64,000 nt of DNA, from positions 372,001 to 436,000 of the forward strand of contig CAWCIW010000001.1 of the NCBI GenBank assembly GCA_963795825.1, in the 5' to 3' direction. Below are positions 18,174 through 26,729 of the stretch, piece after piece (within the stretch, counting starts at the first letter, position 1; the number at the start of each line of letters is the position of its first letter). The notes below the pieces were generated by a model. That model was given only the letters and a program-made list of their open reading frames with translations, searched no databases and was not told where the DNA came from. Origin of the DNA: BOG-908 sp963795825 (GTDB lineage: Bacteria; Pseudomonadota; Alphaproteobacteria; Acetobacterales; Acetobacteraceae). A program made the translations under genes and the position numbers.

Positions 18174-18746
18174 TCAGGCGCGGCGCTTGCGGGTGAAGCC
18201 GAGCAGGGCCAGCCCGCCCACCATCACGGCCAGCGACGCCGGCTCCGGCACGGCGGCTGCCTGCGCCAGGGCGATGCCGCCGCTGATGCCGCTCGCGAAC
18301 TCGTTGCCAAGGGGGCCATTATACGCGGCGAAACCAACCAGCGAGAGGCTGTTCGAGCCGATGCTGCCGCTGCTGAAAGCAAAATACAGCAGATCGCCGT
18401 TATCGTTGTTGTCGCCGACGGCCGAAATCCCCACCGAGGCCGGGGCCTTACTGTCGAAGTGGCTGAACTCGTATCGGTAGGTACCGGAATACACCGACGC
18501 TCCGGTCAGCATCACGTTGACGTTCGTCAGCATGTCGGTGGAGGTGTCGTAGGTGAACGAACCGGTGACCGTATCCGTACCGTCCACCGTGACTGTCGTG
18601 CCTGGTGTGAAAACGTAGTTGAAGAGGGTGGGCGAGACCGGCGCCGCGATGCCGGCGTGCGGGGCGCACAGGGAGCCGAGGCAGGCCAGGGCTGCCAGAA
18701 TGCTGCGGCGCCAGGGCAGGCGGCGTTTGCCGGGAGCGTGCTTCAT
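18174..18746 (-). CDS. PEP-CTERM sorting-domain protein
   Basis: 190 residues. A signal peptide follows a basic N-terminus (MKHAPGKRRLPWRR, then ILAALACLGSLCAPHAGIAA). The mature part is Ser/Thr/Gly-rich and low in charge. The C-terminus VPEPASLAVMVGGLALLGFTRKRRA is a textbook PEP-CTERM anchor: VPEP motif, membrane segment, basic tail. It is known to be processed by an exosortase in organisms that make exopolysaccharide. No exosortase gene lies in the window. The start at 18746 is chosen at the basic signal-peptide N-terminus. Beta-rich secreted surface protein of unknown role. Confidence 0.9.
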   Translation of the reverse strand: MKHAPGKRRLPWRRSILAALACLGSLCAPHAGIAAPVSPTLFNYVFTPGTTVTVDGTDTVTGSFTYDTSTDMLTNVNVMLTGASVYSGTYRYEFSHFDSKAPASVGISAVGDNNDNGDLLYFAFSSGSIGSNSLSLVGFAAYNGPLGNEFASGISGGIALAQAAAVPEPASLAVMVGGLALLGFTRKRRA

Positions 18747-19038
18747 GTCGCGTATCCTCACGAATATGTTACTGAGCGACATAAACATGCGGACTTGTTT
18801 CGTGCAAGCAACTTCTGTCTACCGGCGTATTTATTTAGGGTGGGGCAGGCACGCCCCTTCGGCCACCTGCGCACGGCCGGGCGCCATCGCATTGTGACTG
18901 CATGAGCACGTGCACCGCAGCTCAGCCGGCAGTGCTCCCGGCCTGACGATGTTGGCCAGATGAACGATGCCTACGCCGATTGGCCCCGGTGCTAAAAAGC
19001 ACCTACCCGCGCCGGCCCCATCGCGGCGCGAGCCGCAC
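18747..19038. promoter_or_regulatory. Spacer upstream of the PEP-CTERM gene
   Basis: 292 bp with no supported gene. It must carry the PEP-CTERM promoter on the minus strand; an AT-rich patch at about 18765-18840 is the only candidate. A perfect hairpin GGTGCT-AAAA-AGCACC (18988-19003) lies 36 nt beyond the etfA stop but lacks a T-run, so its role as a terminator is doubtful. It is one of the few 3' ends here without a repeat. Confidence 0.35.
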
Positions 19039-19975
19039 TCAGGCGCGTTCGAGCTCAGCCTTCAGTTCCGGCAACGCGGTGAACAGATCCGCCACCAGCC
19101 CGTAATCGGCCACCTGGAAGATCGGCGCGTCCTCATCCTTGTTGATCGCCACGATCACCTTGCTGTCCTTCATGCCGGCCAGATGCTGGATCGCGCCGGA
19201 AATCCCGATCGCCATGTATAGCTCAGGCGCCACGATCTTGCCGGTCTGCCCCACCTGGTAGTCGTTGGGCACGTAGCCGGCATCCACCGCCGCGCGCGAG
19301 GCGCCGACAGCCGCGCCAAGCTTATCGGCAATCGGATCGAGCAGGTGGAAGTTCTCGCCGTTCTGCATGCCGCGGCCGCCGGAGATCACCACGCGCGCCG
19401 CCGTCAGCTCCGGCCGCTCGCTCTTGGAAAGCTCCGCACTGACGAAACGCGAGGAGCCGGTGTTGCCCGCATCGGCCGCATCCTCGATCGGGGCGCTGCC
19501 GCCCTCGGACGGCACCGGATCGAAGCTCGCGGCGCGCACGGTGATCACCTTGATCTTGTCCGACGAGCGCACGGTCGCCATTGCGTTGCCCGCATAGATC
19601 GGCCGCACGAAAGTGTCGGCATCCTCCACGCCGGCGATGTCGCTGATCGGCTGCACGTCCAGCAGGGCGGCCACGCGCGGCATCACGTTCTTGCCGGTGG
19701 CCGTCGAGGCCGACAGCAGATGCGTGTAGCCGGGGGCGAGGCCCACCAGCAGGGCGGCCAGCGGCTCGGCCAGCGCGTGCTCGTAGCCGGCGGCGTCCAC
19801 GCGCAGGACTTTGGCCACGCCCGGGAGCTTGGCGGCGGCTTCGGCGGCGGGGCCCACGCTTCTGGCCCACCACCAGCGCGTGCACTTCGCCCAGTTTGGT
19901 GGCGGCGGCGATGGCGCTGCGCGACGGCTGCTTCAGGAGGCCGTTCTCGTGGTCGATCAGGACTAGGACGCTCAT
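19039..19975 (-). CDS. etfA: Electron transfer flavoprotein alpha subunit (frame broken)
   Basis: The FAD-binding subunit of ETF, which passes electrons from acyl-CoA and other dehydrogenases to ETF-ubiquinone oxidoreductase. The N-terminus MSVLVLIDHENG is in one frame and the rest in another. Removing one base at about 19861 gives ALVVGQ-SVGPAAEAAAKLPGV. The FAD domain is complete: VVISGGRGMQNGENFHLL, VGASRAAVDAGYVPNDYQVGQTG, ELYMAIGISGAIQHLAGMKDSKVIVAINKD. About 312 residues, normal. It follows etfB on the same strand, but repeat R11 separates them. Confidence 0.93.
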
Positions 19976-20014
19976 GTTGGCCTCTTGGTGTTCTCTGATA
20001 AATTGGGTAGCGAG

Positions 20015-20144
20015 CGAGGAAGCAAGGCCTTCTTTTTCGAGAAAAAGAAGCAAAAAACTTTTGGTCCCTGTTGGGGAGTCTGCCGATCAGCCGACAGGGA
20101 GCAAAAGCTTTTTGGTCCTTTTTCTCGAAAAAGGACTGCTTGCC
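20015..20144. repeat. R11, short full repeat (A / B), class II core
   Basis: Core TCCCTGTTGGGGA ... GCCGACAGGGA differs from the usual GACGCCTGCAC core but still pairs. It sits inside the etfB-etfA operon, flush at the etfB stop TAA. Confidence 0.95.
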
Positions 20145-20894
20145 TTAGATTACCTTCGCCTCGCCCCGCAGCTTCTCGACCAGCTCGGCCACCGACCCCA
20201 CCTTCTTCCCCGCCACCCGCTTGGCCGGCTCCACCACCTTCAACGTGGTCAGCCGCGGCGCAGGGTCCACGCCCAGGTCGGCCGGCTTTATCGTCTCGAT
20301 CGGCTTCTTGCGCGCCTTCATGATGTTCGGCAGCGACGCGTAGCGCGGCTCGTTCAGCCGCAGATCGGCCGTCACGATCGCCGGCAGAGTCAGCGCCACG
20401 GTCTCCAGCCCGCCATCCACTTCGCGCGTCACCGTTGCGGTGTCGCCCTCGATCGTCACCTTGCTGGCGAACGTGCCCTGCGGCCAGCCCAGCAGGGCGG
20501 CCAGCATCTGGCCGGTGGCGTTCATGTCGTCGTCGATCGCCTGCTTGCCCAGGATGATCAGCCGCGGCTGCTCCTTGTCCGCGATCGCCCGCAGCATCTT
20601 GGCCACCGCCAGCGGCTCCGGCGACACCTCCGTCTCCACCAGGATGCCGCGGTCGGCACCCATCGCCAGCGCGGTGCGCAGCGTCTCCTGGCAGGCGGCA
20701 ACACCGATGGAGATCGCCACGATCTCGGTGGCGACGCCCTTTTCCTTCAGCCGGACCGCCTCCTCGATGGCGATCTCGTCGAACGGGTTCATCGCCATTT
20801 TCACGCCGGTGAGTTCCACGCCGGTCTGGTCGGACTTCACCCGGACCTTCACGTTATAGTCGACGACCCGCTTGACGGGGACGAGCAGCTTCAT
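20145..20894 (-). CDS. etfB: Electron transfer flavoprotein beta subunit
   Basis: 249 residues, the standard length. Typical opening MKLLVPVKRVVDYNVKVRVK, then NPFDEIAIEEAVRLKEKG and the AMP-binding region LGKQAIDDDMNATGQMLAALLGWPQGTFASKV. The motif LRLNEPRYASLPNIMKARKKP is the ETF-beta recognition loop for partner dehydrogenases. It precedes etfA, its obligate partner, by 169 bp, of which 130 bp is repeat R11. That is unusual because these two genes normally overlap or nearly touch. Confidence 0.97.
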   Translation of the reverse strand: MKLLVPVKRVVDYNVKVRVKSDQTGVELTGVKMAMNPFDEIAIEEAVRLKEKGVATEIVAISIGVAACQETLRTALAMGADRGILVETEVSPEPLAVAKMLRAIADKEQPRLIILGKQAIDDDMNATGQMLAALLGWPQGTFASKVTIEGDTATVTREVDGGLETVALTLPAIVTADLRLNEPRYASLPNIMKARKKPIETIKPADLGVDPAPRLTTLKVVEPAKRVAGKKVGSVAELVEKLRGEAKVI

Positions 20895-20978
20895 CTGGGT
20901 CTCTCTACATGATGGCGTTTTGTTCTCGCAGATAACGGGCGCGGCTTTTGCCTGTCAAACCGCCGGCCCGGCCCGGCC

Positions 20979-22478
20979 TCACTGCGACGCGATATGCACC
21001 CCCAAAAGATGCGCCTGCTCGGTGACCGGCGCCTGCGCCACCTGGTTGAGGGTGACCGGGGTGGGCGGGCTCATGGTGACGGTGAGCTGGTGCGGGTTGT
21101 TCAGGAAGCGGGTGATCTGGTCGGCGGCGTCCGGCTGGTCTGGCAGCACCGCGCCCAGGGCAAGCAGCGGCATGGCCAGGCCGCGGCGCAGCGCCTCCGG
21201 CGTGCTGTGGTATTCGACGGCGGCCACCTTGAAGATGCGGTTGGTCAGGCTGCGGTCTTCCCACCCGATGGTGGCGTGCCGGACCGTTGTTGCCAGCAGC
21301 CCGGCGAGTGCCGCACCGGGTGCGAGATTGGCCCCGGACGGCGGCACGAAGCCGGAGAAACCGGCCCGCAGATGCAGCGTGCCCAGATCGTGCAGGTCGA
21401 TGTCCTGGCTTATCTCGGTCGCGCCGTCCGCCTGGGCGCGCTGCGACGCGTTGATGTCCATCGTCAGCGAATTCATGCCGAACGCCGCGAACTCCGCGGC
21501 GGCGGAGGCCGGCAGGGCGGTGTCGCCGATGCCGAGCGTCATGCCGGTTACGGTGCCGTGTTTCTCGACGATGCCGGTTCCGCCCGGGGCGCCCTGTTCG
21601 GCATGCATGGCGTGGATCGCCAGCGCCGGGCCGGGCGTCACCCGCAGCGCCATGTCCGACCCATCCCCGACGCCGTAGGTGACGCCGCCCAGGGCGCTGG
21701 ACTGGTCGCCGGACCGCAGCGCCGCGAGCAGGCCGCCGGTATCGACCCGCTTGAGGCCGATCGCGCCGATCTCGGCATGAACCTGCGTGTGCTTCGGCCC
21801 GCCGCTGCCATCTAGCGCCAGCGACTTCACGTCCAGAGACGCGAGCTTGCCCAAATCGTAGCCGTCGGCCCCGGCCGTGGCCATCGTCAGCTTGAACGCA
21901 TCCTTGCCCTGCGCCACGACGGACAGGCCGGTCACCCGCTCGCTGTCGAAGGCGAGGGCCATCACCGCATCGGTGGCGAAGGCCTTGGTGGTGCGGTTCT
22001 GCGCGGTGGGCGGCAGCGCGAACGGCCTGCCGCTGAGCCCGTGCAGCTCGGCCTTCGCGATGGTGATGTCGCCCGGCTGGTCGCCCTTGGCGCTGATATG
22101 CACGGTGTTCAGGGTCAGGTCGCCCAGCAGCTTGCGGCGGTCGGTCCAGGCCGGATGGCCGTTCGGGTAGTTGGCCGGGTCGAACACGTCCCGCAGCGCC
22201 GCGGTGTGCACGCCGGACAGCACCATCGTGCCCGCCGTCCAGCTCTGGCCGTCGGGCTGCGCCACCGCCAGATCATGCACCGTCGCGGTGCCGGTCAGGC
22301 CGTCCTCCACGATGGGGCCGTGGGTCACGTGCGCGCCGGCGAGCAGCTCGGCGAGTTCGTGGTCCACCGCCTGCGCGGCTTGTCCGGTCACTTCGTGGTG
22401 GCTCACCGCCCGCAAGGCCAGCGCGCCGCCCACGATTACGATTGCGGCACCTGCGCCCAGGAGAACGCTTCGTTGCAT
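20979..22478 (-). CDS. Hypothetical exported or membrane-anchored protein
   Basis: 499 residues. I do not recognise the family. An N-terminal hydrophobic segment (residues 5-25, VLLGAGAAIVIVGGALALRAV) would anchor it or act as a signal. The remainder alternates short beta-prone stretches (LTGTATVHDLAV, GTMVLSGVHTA, LGDLTLNTVHISA, MTLGIGDTALPAS) with Gly/Asp turns, like a large periplasmic beta-sheet protein of the YdgA/AsmA style. No catalytic motif seen. It is intact, with normal codon use, and diverges from aroQ. Confidence 0.6.
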   Translation of the reverse strand: MQRSVLLGAGAAIVIVGGALALRAVSHHEVTGQAAQAVDHELAELLAGAHVTHGPIVEDGLTGTATVHDLAVAQPDGQSWTAGTMVLSGVHTAALRDVFDPANYPNGHPAWTDRRKLLGDLTLNTVHISAKGDQPGDITIAKAELHGLSGRPFALPPTAQNRTTKAFATDAVMALAFDSERVTGLSVVAQGKDAFKLTMATAGADGYDLGKLASLDVKSLALDGSGGPKHTQVHAEIGAIGLKRVDTGGLLAALRSGDQSSALGGVTYGVGDGSDMALRVTPGPALAIHAMHAEQGAPGGTGIVEKHGTVTGMTLGIGDTALPASAAAEFAAFGMNSLTMDINASQRAQADGATEISQDIDLHDLGTLHLRAGFSGFVPPSGANLAPGAALAGLLATTVRHATIGWEDRSLTNRIFKVAAVEYHSTPEALRRGLAMPLLALGAVLPDQPDAADQITRFLNNPHQLTVTMSPPTPVTLNQVAQAPVTEQAHLLGVHIASQ

Positions 22479-22582
22479 GTCTGCCGCCTCTGGATTGTTT
22501 TGCAGGCGAGGCTAACCTGCGCAGGGGAGGCACGGAAGGGGTTGTTTCCAACCGCATGCGCCCGGCGGCGCGGGGCCGGCCT

Positions 22583-22602
22583 GGCGGGAACCGCCGCTTT
22601 TT
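22583..22602 (+). terminator. Possible small terminator or attenuator before aroQ
   Basis: GGCGG-GAA-CCGCC, a 5-bp stem with a 3-base loop, is followed by GCTTTTTTG. It lies in the leader of aroQ-accB-accC on the plus strand. A TATAAA at 22616 lies downstream, so transcription may start after this hairpin, in which case it has no role. Weak call. Confidence 0.3.
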
Positions 22603-22684
22603 TGCCCGTTTTTCATATAAACATAGCAAAACCGAAGCGCTCGCCTTCTCTCGCGCGCGGCTCTCGTGCTAACCCCGGCCGCAA

Positions 22685-23137
22685 ATGGCACTCCCGCTCA
22701 TCGCCGTGTTCAACGGCCCGAACCTCAATCTGCTCGGCACGCGCGAGCCCACGCTCTACGGCGCCGCCACGCTCGACGACCTCGAAGCGCTCTGCGCCGA
22801 GACGGCCGAAGCGCTGGACCTTTCGATCGATTTCCGCCAGACCAACCACGAAGGCGAGCTGATCACCTGGGTCCAGGAATGCCGCACCCGCGCGCGCGGC
22901 ATCGTCATCAACCCGGGCGGCTATAGCCATACGTCGGTCGCACTGATGGACGCGCTGCTGGCCGCCGAACTCCCCACCGTCGAGGTACACCTGACAAACA
23001 TCCACGCCCGCGAGGAATTCCGCAGAGTCTCCCTGATCTCGCGGGTGGCCCAGGGCGTGATATGCGGGCTCGGCATTCGGGGGTACGGGCTGGCGCTGAC
23101 CGCGCTGGCCGAGATGCTGCTGGACGAAGACCAGTGA
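22685..23137 (+). CDS. aroQ: Type II 3-dehydroquinate dehydratase
   Basis: Dehydrates 3-dehydroquinate in the shikimate pathway. 150 residues, the dodecameric type II enzyme. FNGPNLNLLGTREPTLYG holds the catalytic Arg/Tyr loop region. NHEGELITWVQ, INPGGYSHTSVALMDAL and EVHLTNIHAREEFRRVSLIS supply substrate contacts and the catalytic His. It starts the aroQ-accB-accC order that is common in proteobacteria. Its TGA overlaps the GTG of accB (GTGA). Confidence 0.96.
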   Translation: MALPLIAVFNGPNLNLLGTREPTLYGAATLDDLEALCAETAEALDLSIDFRQTNHEGELITWVQECRTRARGIVINPGGYSHTSVALMDALLAAELPTVEVHLTNIHAREEFRRVSLISRVAQGVICGLGIRGYGLALTALAEMLLDEDQ

Positions 23138-23584
23138 GCAAGCTCCCCGTCGATGCCGACGCGATACGCGCGCTGGCCGAGATCCTGGTCGAGACCGGGC
23201 TGACCGAGATCGAAATCGCCGAGGGCGACAGCCGGATACGCGTGGTGCGCGCGCCGGCGGTGCTGCAGGCCGCGGTGCCGGCGGCCGTGGCGGCCGCCAT
23301 CCGGGCCGGGGCCCGCTGCGGTGGCGGAGAGCGGCGATTTCACCAAGCATCCCGGTGCGGTGAAGAGCCCGATGGTCGGTGTGGTGTATCTGGCGCCGGA
23401 GCCTGGGGCTGCGAATTTCGTGACGCCGGGCCAGGCCGTTTCGGCCGGGCAGACGCTGCTGCTGATCGAGGCGATGAAGACGTTCAACCAGATAAAGGCG
23501 CCGCGCGCCGGCACGCTCACGCGTATCCTGGCGAGTGCTGGGACGCCGGTGGAGTATGATGAAGTGCTGATGGTGATCGAATAG
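23134..23584 (+). CDS. accB: Biotin carboxyl carrier protein of acetyl-CoA carboxylase (frame broken)
   Basis: Carries biotin between the carboxylase and transferase reactions of fatty-acid synthesis. A GTG start overlaps the aroQ stop. The N-terminal helix DADAIRALAEILVETGLTEIEIAEGDSRIRVVR is in one frame. The biotinyl domain (KSPMVGVVYLAPEPGA, GQTLLLIEAMKTFNQIKAP, with Lys in EAMK as the biotin site) is in another. One extra base at about 23308-23313 accounts for it. About 149 residues. The stop TAG is flush with R12, which separates accB from accC. Confidence 0.93.
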
Positions 23585-23771
23585 CGAGGAAGCAAGCAGT
23601 CCTTTTTCGAGAAAAAGGACCAAAAAGCTTTTGCCATGACGCCCGCACGCAGACCAGGGCTTCTAGCTGCAGCCGTATCGGCTGGCAGAACGAGTGTAAG
23701 CCTTGGTGCAGTCGTCGGAGCAAAAGCTTTTTGGTCCTTTTTCTCGAAAAAGGACTGCTTCCTTTCTTGCC
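23585..23771. repeat. R12, full repeat (B / B)
   Basis: Sits inside the accB-accC operon. Core GACGCCCGCACGC ... GGTGCAGTCGTC; inner CAGCC-GTATC-GGCTGG hairpin. Its end lies 43 bp before the accC ATG. Confidence 0.95.
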
Positions 23772-23814
23772 CGGACATCACCCGCCGGCCAGGTTTTAAA
23801 AGGCACTGACACCC

Positions 23815-25176
23815 ATGGCGCGCCCCCTCTTCGGCAAGATCCTGATTGCCAACCGCGGCGAGATCGCGCTGCGCGTGCAGCGCGCCTGCCGCGAGCTCGG
23901 CATCGGAACGGTGGCCGTGCACTCCACCGCGGATTCCGAGGCGATGCATGTGCGCCTGGCCGACGAGAGCGTGTGCATCGGCCCGCCGGCTGCGCGCGAC
24001 AGCTACCTCAACATGGCCGCCATCCTGACCGCCGCCAGCGTGACCGGTGCGGAGGCCATACATCCCGGCTACGGATTCCTCTCGGAAAACGCCGGCTTCG
24101 CCGAGATGGTGGAAGCGCACGGGCTGACGTTCATCGGCCCGTCCAGCGACCATATTCGTATGATGGGCGACAAGATCACCGCGCGCACCGCGATGGCCGG
24201 CCTTGGCGTGCCGTTGGTGCCGGGCTCGCCGGGCGCGTTGCCGGATATCGATGCGGCCCGCCTTGTCGCCGCGCACGTGGGTTATCCGGTGCTGATAAAG
24301 GCCACCGCCGGCGGCGGCGGGCGCGGCATGAAGGTGGCGCATACCGAGGACGAGCTCGAGGAGGCCTGGCGTGTGGCGCGCACCGAAGCGCGCGCGGCGT
24401 TCGGCAACGATGAAGTGTATCTCGAGAAGTATCTCGACCGGCCGCGCCACATCGAGCTGCAGATCATGGCCGATTCGCACGGCAACGTGGTGCATTTCGG
24501 CGAGCGTGACTGCTCGCTGCAGCGCCGCCACCAGAAGCTGCTGGAAGAGGCCGGCTCGCCTGTGCTCACCGCCGCGGAACGCGACGCGATTGGCGCCACG
24601 GCGACAGCCGCTTTGGCGCGGCTCGGCTACCGCAATGCCGGCACGCTCGAGTTCCTCTACCAGGACGGCCAGTTCGCTTTCATCGAGATGAACACCCGCT
24701 TGCAGGTGGAACATCCGGTGACGGAGATGGTCTGCGACGTGGATCTGGTGCGCGAGCAGATACGCATCGCGGCCGGCGAACCGCTCGGCTACACGCAGGC
24801 AGACGTGCGTTTCTCCGGCCATGCGATCGAATGCCGGGTGAATGCAGAGGACCCCGAGACGTTCGCGCCCACGCCGGGTAAAGTGCTGGCGTTTCATGCG
24901 CCTGGCGGGTTGGGCGTGCGCGTCGATAGCGCGCTATATGCGGGTTATGTCGTGCCGCCGTATTACGACAGCCTGGTGGCCAAGCTGATCGTGCATGCGC
25001 CTACGCGGCCTGAGGCGATTGCGCGCCTGCGGCGGGCTTTGGACGAGTTCGCCGTTTTGGGGATCAAGACGACGCTGCCTTTGCACCAGCGTATAATCGA
25101 GCAGCCTGAGTTCCAGGCTGGTGATTATACGATTTATTGGCTGGAGCAGTTCGTGGAGCGGGCGTTTCCTAAGTAA
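23815..25176 (+). CDS. accC: Biotin carboxylase, acetyl-CoA carboxylase subunit
   Basis: ATP-dependent carboxylation of biotin on AccB. 453 residues, full length. The N-terminus reads FGKILIANRGEIALRV and continues QRACRELGIGTV. IHPGYGFLSENA, the ATP-grasp glycine loop KATAGGGGRGMK and EKYLDRPRHIELQI follow. RDCSLQRRHQKLLEEA, FIEMNTRLQVEHPVTEMV and HAIECRVNAEDP complete the active site. The start has a moderate AAAGGC upstream. The stop TAA is flush with R13. Confidence 0.97.
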   Translation: MARPLFGKILIANRGEIALRVQRACRELGIGTVAVHSTADSEAMHVRLADESVCIGPPAARDSYLNMAAILTAASVTGAEAIHPGYGFLSENAGFAEMVEAHGLTFIGPSSDHIRMMGDKITARTAMAGLGVPLVPGSPGALPDIDAARLVAAHVGYPVLIKATAGGGGRGMKVAHTEDELEEAWRVARTEARAAFGNDEVYLEKYLDRPRHIELQIMADSHGNVVHFGERDCSLQRRHQKLLEEAGSPVLTAAERDAIGATATAALARLGYRNAGTLEFLYQDGQFAFIEMNTRLQVEHPVTEMVCDVDLVREQIRIAAGEPLGYTQADVRFSGHAIECRVNAEDPETFAPTPGKVLAFHAPGGLGVRVDSALYAGYVVPPYYDSLVAKLIVHAPTRPEAIARLRRALDEFAVLGIKTTLPLHQRIIEQPEFQAGDYTIYWLEQFVERAFPK

Positions 25177-25355
25177 GGAAGCAAGGCCTTCTTTTTTGCA
25201 AAAAAGAAGCAAAAAACTTTTGACTCCCGCCTGCACGCTGGTCCGCGTTTACTGTGCAAATTTGCGCGTTTAGCACTAGCGATGCGCGCGATCGGGCAAG
25301 CGACAGGAGCAAAGGTTTTCTGCTTCTTTTTTCAAAAAAGAAGGCCTTCCTTGCC
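25177..25355. repeat. R13, full repeat (A / A)
   Basis: Exactly fills the gap between convergent accC and a 45-residue ORF, flush to both TAA stops. The core is diverged (CTCCCGCCTGCACGC ... GCGACAGGAG) and less perfectly paired than most. The right palindrome has an altered CAAAGGTTTTC. Confidence 0.9.
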
Positions 25356-25493
25356 TTACCCCGGCGTCTTGCCGTCGCCCAGATGCTCCAGCTTCTCCTG
25401 CACCTTACGGTCCGCCTCGCTCAGCTTCTCTGGCGTCTCCACCGCAACCCCAGGTGGCACAGCATCACCCGGATCGTGTTCTTTGCTGTCCAT
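25356..25493 (-). CDS. Small acidic/basic hypothetical protein, 45 residues
   Basis: Reads MDSKEHDPGDAVPPG at its start, then a charged helical half (PEKLSEADRKVQEKLEHLG) and a Gly-rich end. Real because its ATG overlaps the TGA of the upstream 64-residue ORF (TGATG) and its TAA forms the border of R13 exactly as for other genes here. Entirely hydrophilic, cytosolic. Family not recognised; resembles small stress-type helical proteins only in composition. Confidence 0.6.
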   Translation of the reverse strand: MDSKEHDPGDAVPPGVAVETPEKLSEADRKVQEKLEHLGDGKTPG

Positions 25494-25687
25494 CACTTGC
25501 CCTTTCCCGTTGCCGCCGCGTTCTCATCCAGCTCTTCGACAAGTTCCTCCACCGCATGACGGTCGATCTTCACCGCCTCGCCGGCCAGCTTGTCGCCTTC
25601 CTTGGGTGCGCCATGCGCGTATTTGTCGAGCGCCGCTTCCGCCAGGTCGCGCGCCTTTTCGTAGTTCTCGTCCGTGGTGTCGGCCAT
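25493..25687 (-). CDS. Small hydrophilic helical protein, 64 residues
   Basis: MADTTDENYEKARDLAEAAL, then DKYAHGAPKEGDKLAGEAVK, then IDRHAVEELVEELDENAA and a Lys/Gly tail. Almost wholly alpha-helical with heptad-like Ala/Leu/Val spacing; no cysteine, no membrane segment. Coupled to the following 45-residue gene by TGATG. Divergent from the SCO gene with 90 bp between starts. Family not recognised; unlikely to be a chance ORF given the coupling and charge pattern. Confidence 0.65.
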   Translation of the reverse strand: MADTTDENYEKARDLAEAALDKYAHGAPKEGDKLAGEAVKIDRHAVEELVEELDENAAATGKGK

Positions 25688-25777
25688 CTATCCGCTCCCG
25701 TGTTCCTGACTGGCCGCGAACGTGAGTTGGCGCCTGCCGGTTGCCACCGCCGCCGCGGGCGCCACGTTCACAACGTG

Positions 25778-26542
25778 ATGCGCGCGCTTGCCCTGCTGCT
25801 GGCCCTCCTGCTGACGCGCGGCGCCCAGGCCTCGCCGGCCGACGGCTTCGCGTGGCAACAGCACCCTGGCGCGCAGGTGCCGCTCGACACCGTGCTGCGC
25901 GACGAGACCGGCCGCGCGGCGCCGCTGGTCAGCGTGTTGGGCGCGACACCCGCGATACTGGACCTTGGCTATTTCCATTGTCCGTCGCTCTGCGGAACCG
26001 CGCGCGCCGATGTGTTCGCCGCGTTGCAGGCCGGCGGACTGGCGCCTGGGCGCGATGTCTCCGTCGTCGCGGTCTCCATCGACCCGGCGGAACGCCCGGC
26101 CGACGCCGCTGCCGCCAAACGCACGGACCTGGCCCAGCTCCCTGCCGGCTGGTACGGCGGCGTGCATTACCTGACCGCGACGCCGGCCGGCATAGCAGCA
26201 CTTTCGCAGGCGGTTGGCTTCCATGCCGTGTGGGACACGCGTTTCAAGCAGTTCATGCATCCGGCCGGCATCGTGGTGCTCACCCGCACCGGGCGGATCA
26301 GCTCTTATCTGCTGGGCGTGGGCTATGCGCCGGGCGACCTGCGCGCCGCGGTCCTGCGGGCCGGCGAAGGCGGCATCGCGCAAGCGGCGTTGCCGATATT
26401 GCTGCTGTGTTTTCATTTCGACGCGACGACGGGGCGTTATACGCTGGCGGTTATGAAGCTGTTGCGGCTGCTGGCGGCGCTTACGTTGGTGACGATTGGT
26501 GGGTTGTTCTGGGCTTTGCAGAGAAAGAAGATCGTGCGTTGA
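25778..26542 (+). CDS. SCO family copper/thiol protein, membrane-anchored
   Basis: 254 residues. The signal peptide RALALLLALLLTRGAQA precedes a thioredoxin-like domain with LDLGYFHCPSLCGTARADVF, whose C68 and C72 form the SCO CxxxC copper site. VSIDPAERPADA and a C-terminal FKQFMHPAGIVVLTRTGRI with a His fit the family. Unusually, a C-terminal membrane helix (LRLLAALTLVTIGGLFWAL) ends in a basic tail. This variant occurs next to cytochrome-oxidase genes in some bacteria, but none is present here. Likely role: copper insertion or thiol maintenance for a terminal oxidase. Confidence 0.85.
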   Translation: MRALALLLALLLTRGAQASPADGFAWQQHPGAQVPLDTVLRDETGRAAPLVSVLGATPAILDLGYFHCPSLCGTARADVFAALQAGGLAPGRDVSVVAVSIDPAERPADAAAAKRTDLAQLPAGWYGGVHYLTATPAGIAALSQAVGFHAVWDTRFKQFMHPAGIVVLTRTGRISSYLLGVGYAPGDLRAAVLRAGEGGIAQAALPILLLCFHFDATTGRYTLAVMKLLRLLAALTLVTIGGLFWALQRKKIVR

Positions 26543-26550
26543 GAGAAAGT

Positions 26551-26729
26551 TAAGGAAAGGCCTTTTTTTTCGAGAAAAAGAAGCAAAAAGCTTTTGCTGT
26601 GACGCCTGCACGACGACCTAGGCCGTTTCTGCAAGTGTATCTGCTGGCAGGACAAGCGTAGGCCTCGATGCAGTCGTCGGAGCAAAAGCTTTTTGCTTCT
26701 TTTTCTCGAAAAAGAAGACCTTCCTTGCC
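26551..26729. repeat. R14, full repeat (A / A)
   Basis: Between convergent SCO and MetX-like genes. Core GACGCCTGCACGACG ... GATGCAGTCGTC. The left hairpin has an extended T-run; the right end is flush with the hydrolase stop TAA, while the SCO stop is 8 bp away. Confidence 0.93.

Noticed and set aside
18840..18860. GGGGC-AGGCAC-GCCCC hairpin upstream of the PEP-CTERM gene
   Set aside because: Short stem without T-run or neighbouring 3' end; no regulatory meaning could be supported.
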